From contig NC_092875.1 in the NCBI RefSeq assembly GCF_028372415.1, positions 405,803,239 through 405,867,238 of the forward strand: DNA of 64,000 nucleotides, read 5' to 3'. Made by a program: the position numbers and the translations under genes. The notes under the pieces were generated by a model that saw only the letters and a program-made list of their open reading frames with translations, was not told the origin of the DNA and ran no database searches. The DNA is from Notamacropus eugenii. Lineage: Eukaryota > Chordata > Mammalia > Diprotodontia > Macropodidae. Below, piece after piece: positions 55,456 to 64,000 of the stretch; within the stretch, counting starts at the first letter, position 1, and every line of letters starts with the position of its first letter.

Positions 55456-55492
55456 AGTGATGATGATGATGAAGATGATGATGATGGAGCAA
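55456..55492 (+). repeat. (GAT)n repeat at the MIR end
   Basis: 'gtgatgatgatgatgaagatgatgatgatgg'. Confidence 0.9.
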
Positions 55493-56620
55493 AAGCAATG
55501 TTGCTTCTCAAATGATGTTGAAAAGACAATAGGTATACTTTGGCAGGAATTTCAAAAAGCCCCTTTAGAATTTGATGGCATGAATCCAAATGACAGGTTA
55601 GTTATACCAACACACCATTCAAAAATCTGGCATCTACATGAACCATCATGAATGATTGTATTTTCCCATCATATTAGAAAGAGAGCATGAAAGCATTTCA
55701 GAGCCTGTACACAATAATATATGCTATGATCTCCTAAGGACAATTGTCAAATATAGCTATGACAGAAGAGGTTTGAGAAAATGATTAAAGGTCTATATAA
55801 TGCCATTGTGATATGGCAATATCTAGCTAGTATGGACAAAAAAAAAAACTTAAATGCCATGTTACTCAATTAAAAGCAATGAGAAAGAAATATGCAGAAG
55901 AGAATCTAGAAAACAAAGGTATATCAGAAATTATTGATACTTTTAATTAGTGCTTAAAAGTGAAAGCTACAGACATATGAAAATACAAGTGACCTCTATA
56001 CATATAGAGTAATTGCTTATTTGTGACTTTTATAGTGCTGGAAAAAATATGCAAATACTTGTGAGAAAACAATATATTGACCAGGAAACCAAAAATGGAG
56101 TGCCAAAAAATTTCTCAATGGTATAAAAACAACTCATTATCAATTTGGTGAAAGTACTACACACTATTTGCCCCACCTTTACTGATTATCACAATAAATT
56201 TGATCAGTTACCATTCATGCTTACTCTATATTACAAAAATATAAGATAAATTGTAGTATGGGGATATTACTGGAGATATTCATATGGAAATTATTTTCTA
56301 TTTAAAACATGTCACTAACACAATAACATCAAGAACAATTGATAGAAGTATGCCATCTTTCAAAGACACAATAGAACTTTACTTTGGCTCTGTGTAGCCA
56401 TAAAAATATATTCCTAAATTGAATTAAGTATAACATTCAAGTCAAAGAATTAATTATATAAAAACATAGTGCTAATCACATGATTTACACAGATGATACC
56501 AAGTAACACTACTCTACTGAAAGATACTGTAAACTCCAACAAAATCAAAATTTCATTTTAAATTAAGAAATGAAAAATTCCTAGTGTAGCCAATGAAAAA
56601 TAGAGATTAGGGGGGCGGAG

Positions 56621-56632
56621 CCAAGATGGCGG
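56621..56632 (+). promoter_or_regulatory. YY1-like site at the half-L1 5' end
   Basis: CCAAGATGGCGG lies 12 bases from the element start, as in L1 of other mammals, where YY1 fixes transcription initiation. Confidence 0.6.
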
Positions 56633-57287
56633 AGTAGAAAGATGCACATACACATAGCTCCGAACCCACAACCCATAGAACATCTACAAAAAAGTAACTC
56701 ATGGGCGAATTCTGCACCCAGAGGCCACAGAACATTGGAGCAAGGGAGATTTCTGTTCCAGAGAGACCTGCAAACCTCTCGCAAAAGGTCCTTCACGCCG
56801 TGGACTGGCGCCGGGACTGGGAGCTGAGTACAGCCCTGCTGTGGCCACGGCACCGAGAGGAGCAGATCCGAGCGGGCCTCAGGGACAGGATCTCCAGCAG
56901 CTGCACGGGTCCCTCCACCCACAGGTGACAGGGGTCGGTGAGAGGGTCTCTTTGGCTGGTCGAGAGGGGAGTGGGGTTACCCCATAACTCAGGCCCCCTT
57001 GGGAGGCAACAGCGGAGATGGGAGCAGACAGGGGCTCCCCAAGCAGGCAGGAGCCCGGATCCATTGTTGAAGGTCTCTGCATAAACCTCCTGAGGGAACT
57101 GAGCCTGTGAGGCCCCCACCTGAGCACCTGAACTTAATCTCACACTGAATAGCAGCCCTGCCCCCACCAAAAGCCCTGAGGCTGGCAAGCAGCATTTGAA
57201 TCTCAAACCCCAAGTGCTGGCTGGGAGGATCCGGAGGCGAAGTAGGTGTGAAGAGAACATTCACAAGTCAAATCACTGGCTGGGAAA

Positions 57288-58366
57288 ATGCCCAGAAAAG
57301 GGAAAAGAAATAAGACTATAGAAGGTTACTTTCTTGGGGAACAGGCATTTCCTCCCTTCCTTTCTGATGAGGAAGAACAATGCTTACCATCAGGCAAAGA
57401 CACAGAAGTCAAGGCCTCTATACCCCAGCCCACTCAATGGGCTCAGGACATAGAAGAGCTCATAGAAAATCAAGTTAGAGAGGTGGAAGAAAAGCTGGGA
57501 AGAGAAATGAGAGACATGCAAGTGAAGCATGAACAGCAGATCAGCTCCCTGCTAAAGGAGACCAAAAAAATGCTGAAGAAAATAACACCTTGAAAAATAG
57601 GCTAACTCAATTGGCAAAAGAGGTCCAAGAAGCCAATGAGGAGAAGAATGCTTTCAAAAGCAGAATTAGCCAAATGGAAAAGGAGATTCAAAAGCTCACT
57701 GAAGAAAATAATTCTTTCAAAATTAGAATGGAACAGATGGAGGCTAGTGACTTTATGAGAAACCAAGAAATCACAAAACAAAACCAAAAGAATGAAAAAA
57801 TGGAAGATCATGTGAAATATCTCATTGGAAAAACAACTGACCTGGAAAATAGATCCAGGAGAGACAATTTAAAAATTATGGGCCTACCTGAAAGCCATGA
57901 TCAAAAAAAGAGCCTAGACATCATCTTTCATGAAATTATCAAGGAAAACTGCCCTGAGATTCTAGAACCAGAGGGCAAAATAAGTATTCAAGGAATCCAC
58001 AGATCACCGCCTGAAAGAGATCCAAAAAGAGAAACTCCTAGGAATATTTTGGCCAAATTCCAGAGTTCCCAGATCAAGGAGAAAATATTGCAAGCAGCTA
58101 GAAAGAAACAATTCAAGTATTGTGGAAATACAAGCAGGATAACACAAGATCTAGCGGCTTCTACATTAAGGGAACGAAGGGTGTGGAATAAGATATTCCA
58201 GAAGTCAAAGGAACTAGGACTAAAACCAAGAATCACCTACCCAGCAAAACTGAATATAATACTTCAGGGGAAAAATTGGTCTTTCAGTGAAATAGAGGAC
58301 TTTCAAGCATTCTTGATGAAAAGACCAGAGCTGAAAAGAAAATTTGACTTTCAAACACAAAAATGA
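57288..58366 (+). pseudogene. L1-type ORF1 protein (half-L1), one frameshift
   Basis: Residues 1-101 (57288-57593) start MPRKGKRNKTIEGYFLG, contain an acidic N-terminal part and enter the coiled coil. A one-base deletion in a CCC/A7 stretch near 57573 (the other copy has CCC, this one CC) shifts the frame. The second frame (57590-58366) carries the rest: Glu/Lys-rich coiled coil, the RRM-like block RRDNLKIMGLPESHD, and a C-terminal domain with KEKILQAARKKQ, DLAAST and LGLKPRITYPAKLN, matching 'REKVLRAAREK', 'DLSAET' and 'RISYPAKL' of L1 ORF1p. Total near 355 residues, a normal length. Apart from the shift this is the better preserved ORF1. Confidence 0.92.
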
Positions 58367-58501
58367 AGAGAAGCATGAAAAAGTAAATAGCAAAGAGAAG
58401 TCATAAGGGACTTTACAAAAGTTGAACTGTTTACATTCCTACATGGAAAGACAATATTTGTAACTCTTGAAACTATTCAGCATCTGGGTACAGGGTGAGA
58501 A

Positions 58502-58540
58502 AACACACACACACATGCGCACGCACACGCACACACACAT
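58502..58540 (+). repeat. (CA)n in half-L1 3' UTR
   Basis: 'acacacacacatgcgcacgcacacgcacacacacat', at the same relative position as the repeat in the minus-strand copy. Confidence 0.9.
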
Positions 58541-59804
58541 AGAGACAGAGTGCACAGAGTGAACTGAAGAGGAGGGGATCATATCTTAAAAAAAAAATGA
58601 AATCAAGCAGTGAGAAATATATTGGGAGGAGAAAGGGAGAAATGGAATGGGGCAAATTATCTCTCATAAAAGAGGCAAGCAAAAGACTTTTTAGTGAAGG
58701 GAAAAAGAGGGGAGGTGAGAGAAAAACATGAAGTTTACTCTCATCACATTCCACTAAAGGAAGGAATAAAATGCACAGTCATTTTGGTATGAAAACCTAT
58801 CTTACAATACAGGAAAGTGGGGGATAAGGGGATAAGCAGGGTGGGGGGGATGATGGAAGGGAGGGCAGTGGGAGGAGGGAGCAATTTGAGGTCAACACTC
58901 ATGGGGAGGGTCAGGATCAAAAGAGAGAACAGAAGTAATGGGGGACAGGATAGGATGGAGGGAAATATAATTAGTTCTTACACAACACTACTATTATGGA
59001 AGTCATTTGCAAAACTACACAGATCTGGCCTATATTGAATTGCTTGCCTTCCAAAGGGAAGGGGTGGGGAGGGAGGGAAGGCAGATTGGCAGACAGGGGC
59101 AATTAGAACGCTCGGTGTTTTGGGGTGGGGGGAGGGGACAAAAGGGAAGAAAATGTGGAACCCAAAATTTTGTGAAAATGAATGTTAAAAGTTAAATAAA
59201 TTAATAAAAAAAGAAAAGAAAAGAAAAAAGAAAAATAAAGATTAAAGGCTTCAGCCTGAATTTAGAGGTCAGCTTGAATAAATGAGTGATAGAAGTGATG
59301 ACAAATACCTTGGTCTTCACCAAGCCAAGCAAATGAAGCATAGGGCTTTCAAAAAGAAAACTGAAGCTATTTTTTGTTAGAAGATTAATTGGCATCCTGA
59401 AGTCAAATCTTTATCATAAAAATACATTTAGAACAATAAACACACAAATCTTAACACATATTTTTTGGTATGATAAAGACAATAGATCTAGAAGATGTCC
59501 AAACAAAAACTTACATAATATTAACAGAATGTGAAGCTTATCACCCAAATGTAGCTATAGAAAGATGATCACTTACTCATGCAAAAGAAGAAAGATGATT
59601 GATAGATGTTCTCCTAGGACAGGATAAATGAGTTAAACATTTTCAAAAATACTTCTAACACAAACAGATTATATTTCATAAAACAATAGTCAAGGCTGAC
59701 AAGTATTTGCTACTGATTTGTTTAATAATTCTATCTTGAACTCCATCAGAAATGACAATGAAATAATGATAAGAATAAAATAGCATAATATAATGTAATA
59801 ATAA

Positions 59805-60200
59805 TTGTTGCTGTGTTTGTCCTTCATTTTTGAAGAAGAAAATAACATCACAGAAATGATGACAAGACTTGTACTTGACTTTGTTTTGAGTGAGGGAGGG
59901 CTGTGCTGGTCACCAGCTTCACTTTCTCCTCCTGAACCATCTAGATCCAGTGATCAGATATTCATCAGGATGACTAGAGATGGCCCAGAATGCAGTCGGA
60001 GACATTGGCCAAGGCTGTACTTTTCAAGTACTTACTTAGAGGGAGATAACGCCCATTTAGTGAATAGACCTCTTTAAGAAGTAGTCAGGCAATGACCCTT
60101 TTAATGGGAAAAAGAAAAATTAAGTAAAATAAACTGGGAGGGAAAGAGAAACTGTTACTATTGATAATCATTCTAAGACAGTCATTAAGTACAGTTTGGG
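59805..60200 (-). mobile_element. family C element, long copy
   Basis: It begins 'tgtttgtccttcatttttgaagaag' and runs through 'catcaggatgactagagatggcccagaatgcag' to the upstream block seen reversed as 'agtgaatagacctctttaagaagtagtcaggcaatgacccttttaatg' and 'aactgttactattgataatc'. The same order as 28963-29380. Confidence 0.8.
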
Positions 60201-60275
60201 CAGGAACCTATTGTTGTCCAACCTACAGGCTTCAGAGTTCACAGGCTTTAAGGTTTTGGGAACAAGAAGAACAGA

Positions 60276-60420
60276 AGGATGGAAGGAAGGAAGAGAGGAA
60301 GGAAGGGAGGAAGGAAGGGAGGAAGGAAGGGAGGAAGGAAGGGAGGAAGGGAGGAAGGAAGGAAGGAAGGAAGGAAGGAAGGAAGGAAGGAAGGAAGGAA
60401 GGAAGGAAGGAAGGAAGGAA
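60276..60420 (+). repeat. (GGAA)n / GGAAGGGA tandem repeat, about 145 bp
   Basis: The first half is a GGAAGGAAGGGA-type array; the last 68 bases are pure (GGAA)n. Frames here (60161-60547, 60196-60474 + and 60168-60494, 60232-60462 -) encode only Lys/Glu/Gly/Arg or Pro/Ser/Leu/Phe repeats. Confidence 0.97.
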
Positions 60421-60559
60421 CATCTTGCTAGTAAACCCCAAAGGAAGGGGAGAGGGAGACAAGGGAGAGGATGAGCTGGGTTATGAGTCCCCACTCAGTT
60501 CCTTCAATGCCCAATCCAACATTCATATTGTGAGAGGGGGGCAATGACAAAATATGGAA

Positions 60560-61995
60560 ATGACTTTCTGTGCTGTAAGATTGCTATGGAAGCTATGCAG
60601 GCTTGACTGGCCTGGTTTTAAACTTGAATCCAGAGATAACATCAAACTAATGGATGAAGGTGGTTGTTGCTGCTGTCCAGTCATTTTCAGTCATGTCCAA
60701 CCCTTAGTGACCCCCATCTGAGATTTTGTTGGCAAAGATACTGCAGTGGTTTGCCATTTGCTTCTTCAGTTCCTTTTACAGATGGGGAAACTGAGACAAA
60801 CGGTGAAATGACTTTCCCAGGGTCACATAGCTAGTAAGAGTCTGAAGCTAGATTTTTACTTAGGGAGATGAATCTTCTTGACTTCAGGCCTAGCACTCTA
60901 TCTACTGTGCCACCTACCTGCCTCAATGGATGAAGGTAATACCTATAAATCCCTTGGTCTCTTCTAGGCATGGCACATTGAACATAAGGGTATCAAAGAA
61001 AATTCTGACTTACTGGCAATCTGAAGTCAAAGTTGAATAGGAACAACTTACTTAAAATAATTAACACCCACTCATTACCAATCAGAATGTACACTTTTGG
61101 TATTGTTACATGAATTGTAGAGATCTGCAAAGTTTCCTAACAAAAACCTCTACAATATTAACAAAATGCAATAACCCTAAGGAAGCTATAAAAAGATTAA
61201 GATTGCTACGCTAAAAAGGAGGAAGAAGATTGCTCCATACACTTAGAACACAGGAGGAATAGTTCAATAACCTTTAGAAATCCTTTTCGAATAGGCAGAC
61301 ATAGCTTCAGTAAATGCTAACGACTATGTTGAATTTATTGAATGTTACTTCAAAAGCCTTACCTCTAAATGGAGCCTAGAAGATCTTATAGTAGAATCCA
61401 AAGATCTTCTGGTGTAGAGGCAGACACATATTTCAGACAACACAACAAAGAAGCATTGGACAAATGAACGAGTTGTGAGGATTTGTTTGTAGAAACAGAA
61501 GGGTTTATGATGGCTATTTAGCATCAGATTATTGCCACCAGACACTACAGAAGGGTTATTCTTGAGGGAATCCATACTTCTCAATCAATATAGACTAAGT
61601 GAGGAAATGGTAGAGATGATACAGTAATGCCACTGTAGGCTGAAAAAAATGAGTAACCACTGAATACAGCCAGATGTGACATGGTGATCTGAATTTCAAT
61701 TAAAAACTCACTCTTTCCTGAACAGGTAGATGAGAAATACCCATACTAAAAATAAAAACCTCCCAATATTTGGAGAACTTGACCATTTGAGAAACAAAGC
61801 ATTATTGCAGACCATTCTGCTTACAGAATCACCTGGACCTAGCATCAATCCATAAAAACTTAAGAACATTGTTTTTAATAGATGTCACTATGGCAAATGT
61901 TTCAAATCTCTAAGCTGTGTTTCATAAAAGATTCCAAAATATAAAAAATCTTGGTTGAAGAAATCAAAATGAAAAAACCTAGTAGAAGAAGTCAC
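60560..61995 (+). pseudogene. R4-type (Dong/Rex6-like) LINE, copy 2, C-terminal half
   Basis: Interrupted by a SINE at 60662-60924. After the SINE the frame gives MDEGNTYKSLG ('YKYLG' block), then around 61155-61240 ILTKCNNPKEAIKRLRLLR and KGGRRLL ('ILTMNKAHHPKADVDRLYLPR.GGRGLL'). Near 61498-61551 it gives EGFMMAI and HQIIATRHYR ('EGFLMAAQDQ...TR.YR'). Near 61601 EEMVEMIQ keeps the spacing of the Cys/His block 'C..C.E..ETIQH'. At 61875-61886 it gives LIDV, the core of the C-terminal restriction-like endonuclease ('LIDVAIP'), then VSN and a KYKNL-like end. Copy 2 overlaps copy 1 in the 'ILT' block, so they are separate copies. Stops and shifts are many; dead. Confidence 0.68.
60662..60924 (-). 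mobile_element. Mar-1-type SINE with perfect 13-bp TSD, nested in R4-type LINE
   Basis: Flanked by AATGGATGAAGGT at 60649-60661 and 60925-60937. Removing one copy and the SINE rejoins the LINE sequence. Confidence 0.93.
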
Positions 61996-61999
61996 ATGG

Positions 62000-62264
62000 A
62001 AACATGTGAGTGCAATAACCATGATAATACTATCAAGTTTATATCTTAATACTTATTCACTTATGAAAAAAGTAATTATTTAATCCATCTGTTCATAGTT
62101 CACAGAATATTAAATATAAAATAATAAAAAATAGCAAGATGGCCACTTTTCCTGAAATAGTTTGTATCTGAAAATGATTTTTAACGAACAAGATATTGGT
62201 GAGAACAAGGATGACAATGATGTTGACAACTGACATTTCCATGGTTCTTGGGTTCCCAAAATGC
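62000..62264. other. AT-rich sequence, no feature seen
   Basis: It may include the 3' end of the R4-type copy, but no tail motif was found. Confidence 0.3.
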
Positions 62265-62470
62265 CCATATATGCATTGTCTCACTTAAACCTAGTAACAG
62301 TCCTGTGAGTTAGATACTATAGGTGTTATTATTATCCCCATTTTACAACTGGGACAGTTGAGAATTACAGAATTTAAATGTCTTGCCCATGATACAGAGT
62401 TATTAAGTGTTAGAGGGGAGATTAGAAACCAGGTCTTTCTTGACATTAAAATTAGGACTTTATCCCATGC
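62265..62470 (-). repeat. MIR
   Basis: 'acagtcctgtgagttagatactataggtgttattattatccccattttacaactgggacag' and 'cttgcccatgatacagagttattaag'. Confidence 0.8.
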
Positions 62471-63624
62471 TTAAAGCACAAGATGTCTGCCCACAGACTA
62501 GTGGGTCTTTTCTTATGTAGCCTAGATTTTAGACTCCTGAAAATATATACAGGTAGTTAGTTGGAGGCTATCATCTAGGGATGCAGATTTTGAAATATAG
62601 GGTTCAGAGGGAGAGGAAGTGTGGCTGAGGATTTTACTCATAATCTTTGGCTCTGATCTGACCGTGTAGAACCCATGTTGATTTTGACATTCCAATTACA
62701 AAAGAATACATAATTGATTCTCTTTGCCATCTGGTATTGCTTAGGTAAGAGATCTCAAATACAATAACTCCAGAGAACAGTAGTTTCATGAGAATGTCAT
62801 AATGGTTAGGTTGTTCTAATTCAATATTTGATCTTACACTGTGGTATTGAGCAATATATCATGGGACAGTAGATCTGTCACACATGACATCAACCTCAAA
62901 AGTTAAGGATGAATCTCAAAATATCTTTAATTAACACCTAATAGTCTATTATAAATCTCTTTCCTGTGACTTTATCTGAACCCTTCTTGAACCAATTTAT
63001 ATTTCCAGCTTTCTATCACTTAATGGTATATGAGTTTTGATCAGAGAATAGTCTTGGGATGACAGGCCATCATCTATTGTATATCTTGCTTCTAGGCTCT
63101 ATCTTGAATATTATTCAACCACAAAATTCAATTTAATTCAATTCAGCATTTATTAAACATCTGTTGTTGACAAAACAAAGTGAAAATGTTAAGAGGTGAA
63201 CAATTTTAAGGATTGCTTATATTCTTCATTAATTATTTTAAAAAAGAATTTTGTAAGTATAATAACCAATATTAAAAAACAAAATAAAAATTAAATCTTA
63301 AACCATACACTACAAACTACTTATAAGTTGTTTTTTTTTAATCTTGTTTCCAGGTCCCATTCCTATCCCTTTTTTAAAAATCTTGTTTCCATGTCCTATT
63401 CCTATCCCTTTTCCTTGCACACACATTAACAGGTTTTGTTGATGGTGGATTGCCTTTAGGAAATTGCTCACTGCTTTTAATGGCCCTAAGGGTCTCCCTG
63501 AAACATAAGCTTATCCTTTTTTTAGCAGGATTCATCTAAGAATGCTGCATGGCTATGAAGGTCATCCAAAGGACAATGAAGATACACTTGGTGAGCATGA
63601 GGAGGGTACAACACATCACTTGAA
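62471..63624. other. no gene seen; contains a 39-bp tandem duplication
   Basis: 63125-63180 is a fragment of the ancient repeat ('ttcagcatttattaaacatctg'). 63340-63412 is a two-unit tandem duplication of 'aatcttgtttcca.gtcc.attcctatccc'. The rest looks single-copy and AT-rich. Confidence 0.4.
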
Positions 63625-63692
63625 TGTCCAAACCCTAGCATAGGGATTGGAACATAGTAGGTACTTAATAAATATTTACTGATGGATTGATT
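63625..63692 (+). repeat. L2 LINE tail
   Basis: 'ctagcatagggattggaacatagtaggtacttaataaatatttactg'. Confidence 0.75.
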
Positions 63693-64000
63693 CATCTATT
63701 ACTAATGGACAAGTGACACGAAGAATTTCTTCCGAGAAATCGTGACCACGAAAGAAAGTGAGCTTGTAATATAGTGAGAAGGAGAGCTAAACCAGTGACC
63801 ATTCCTTTTGGGTAGTCCTGCAATGCCAAAAAAATCTAGAGAAAGGGCCCCATACGTTGGTTGCATTTGCTATGGTATGGACAAAAGTCACACAGGAAGG
63901 TTTGGTAAGGCTGGAAACTGCACATTTGTAGGGAGAATTAGGAGTATCCAAATGGATGAGATCAAGATCTGGTGAAGCATCAGAAAAGCTGTAGATGTAC
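63693..64000. other. no gene seen
   Basis: No feature recognised up to the window end. Confidence 0.35.

Larger units (their letters stand above)
56610..59229 (+). mobile_element. full-length ORF1-only L1 derivative (half-L1/HAL1 type)
   Basis: Length 2,620 bp. 5' UTR 56610-57287 (GC- and CpG-richer), ORF1 57288-58366, 3' UTR about 860 bp, A-rich end. The 15-bp flanks GAAAAATAGAGATTA (56595-56609) and GAAAAATAAAGATTA (59230-59244) differ at one base. No ORF2 is present: ORF1 is followed directly by a 3' UTR colinear with the minus-strand copy. The two copies share the ORF1/3' UTR junction, so the loss of ORF2 happened in a common source. It is inserted inside an older R4-type LINE. Confidence 0.93.
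55640..59800 (+). pseudogene. R4-type (Dong/Rex6-like) LINE, copy 1, split by a half-L1
   Basis: Left part about 55640-56609, right part 59230-59800; the half-L1 lies between. In the left part the frame at 56351-56403 gives IFQ...LLWLCVAI, a decayed form of the RT block 'GIFQGDSLSPLLFCIAL', and 56483-56500 gives IYTDDT, the RT active-site YxDD box. The right part has DKYLGLHQA (about 59295), then RRLIGILKSNLYHKN (59379-59423), the thumb block 'RRVKLILKSNLNHKN', and later ILTECEAYHPN (about 59505). Motif order matches R4/Dong-clade LINEs. Stops and shifts are frequent. The upstream limit is uncertain. Confidence 0.65.

Noticed and set aside
56581..57264. Several 80-155 codon frames on both strands in the half-L1 5' UTR
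   Set aside because: The region is a GC-rich promoter/5' UTR; open frames there are by-products of composition, and none matches an L1 protein.
60161..60547. 128-codon frame rich in KEGR repeats
   Set aside because: It is the (GGAA)n array read in frame; antisense frames are open as well.
1..64000. tRNA genes
   Set aside because: The only tRNA-like sequences are the heads of SINEs, which lack a proper cloverleaf and sit in SINE context.
1..64000. CRISPR array, operon or phage-type system
   Set aside because: The short repeats are microsatellites or SINEs; base composition and repeat content are those of a mammal.

Overview
The window is nuclear DNA of a marsupial mammal. The evidence is a dense set of marsupial-type interspersed repeats: about ten tRNA-headed SINEs whose tails match the BovB/RTE LINE 3' end (Mar-1 type), a second composite SINE with a different tail, many MIR/CORE-SINE and THER1-like copies, L2 and CR1/L3 LINE remnants, a BovB-type LINE end, and L1 pieces whose ORF2 C-terminus is clearly mammalian. 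Opossum or an Australian marsupial are both possible; I cannot separate them by eye. I found no host protein-coding gene, rRNA gene, tRNA gene or CRISPR array. The window reads as intergenic or intronic sequence, and every convincing protein signal belongs to a retroelement.

Layout. 1-6 kb: a 5'-truncated L1 end, several SINEs, a foldback hAT-type MITE, and an L2 interrupted by a SINE. 6-17 kb: mostly single-copy sequence with scattered MIR/SINE copies, an E-box cluster near 8 kb, an unrecognised 223-codon ORF at 9.6-10.3 kb, and a 360-bp polypurine tract at 11.8 kb. 17-25 kb: a second complete MITE, an L2 split by an insert with an exact 9-bp target duplication, AT-rich and (TG/TA) microsatellites, and a composite SINE. 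26-38 kb: old repeats, a long L2, several copies of a family sharing the composite SINE tail, and a decayed CR1/L3 reverse transcriptase at 37-38 kb. 38.4-41.3 kb: a full-length ORF1-only L1 derivative (half-L1 type) on the minus strand. 41-53 kb: an LTR-like element, possible conserved noncoding blocks, and a BovB-type LINE nested in a SINE that carries a BovB-like tail. 53-62 kb: two badly decayed LINE copies of the R4 (Dong/Rex6) type, cut by an L1 fragment, a second full-length half-L1, and a SINE.

The most notable content is (1) two structurally matching 2.6-2.9 kb half-L1 elements, each with an L1-like 5' end, ORF1, 3' UTR, A-rich tail and 15-16 bp target duplications but no ORF2, and (2) R4-type LINE fossils with recognisable reverse transcriptase, thumb and C-terminal endonuclease motifs. 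The elements appear to act as parasite and host sets: half-L1 on L1, Mar-1 SINE on BovB/RTE, and the composite SINE on a second LINE whose end is seen at 28.2-28.5 kb. All coding remnants carry stops or frameshifts, so nothing here is likely to be active.
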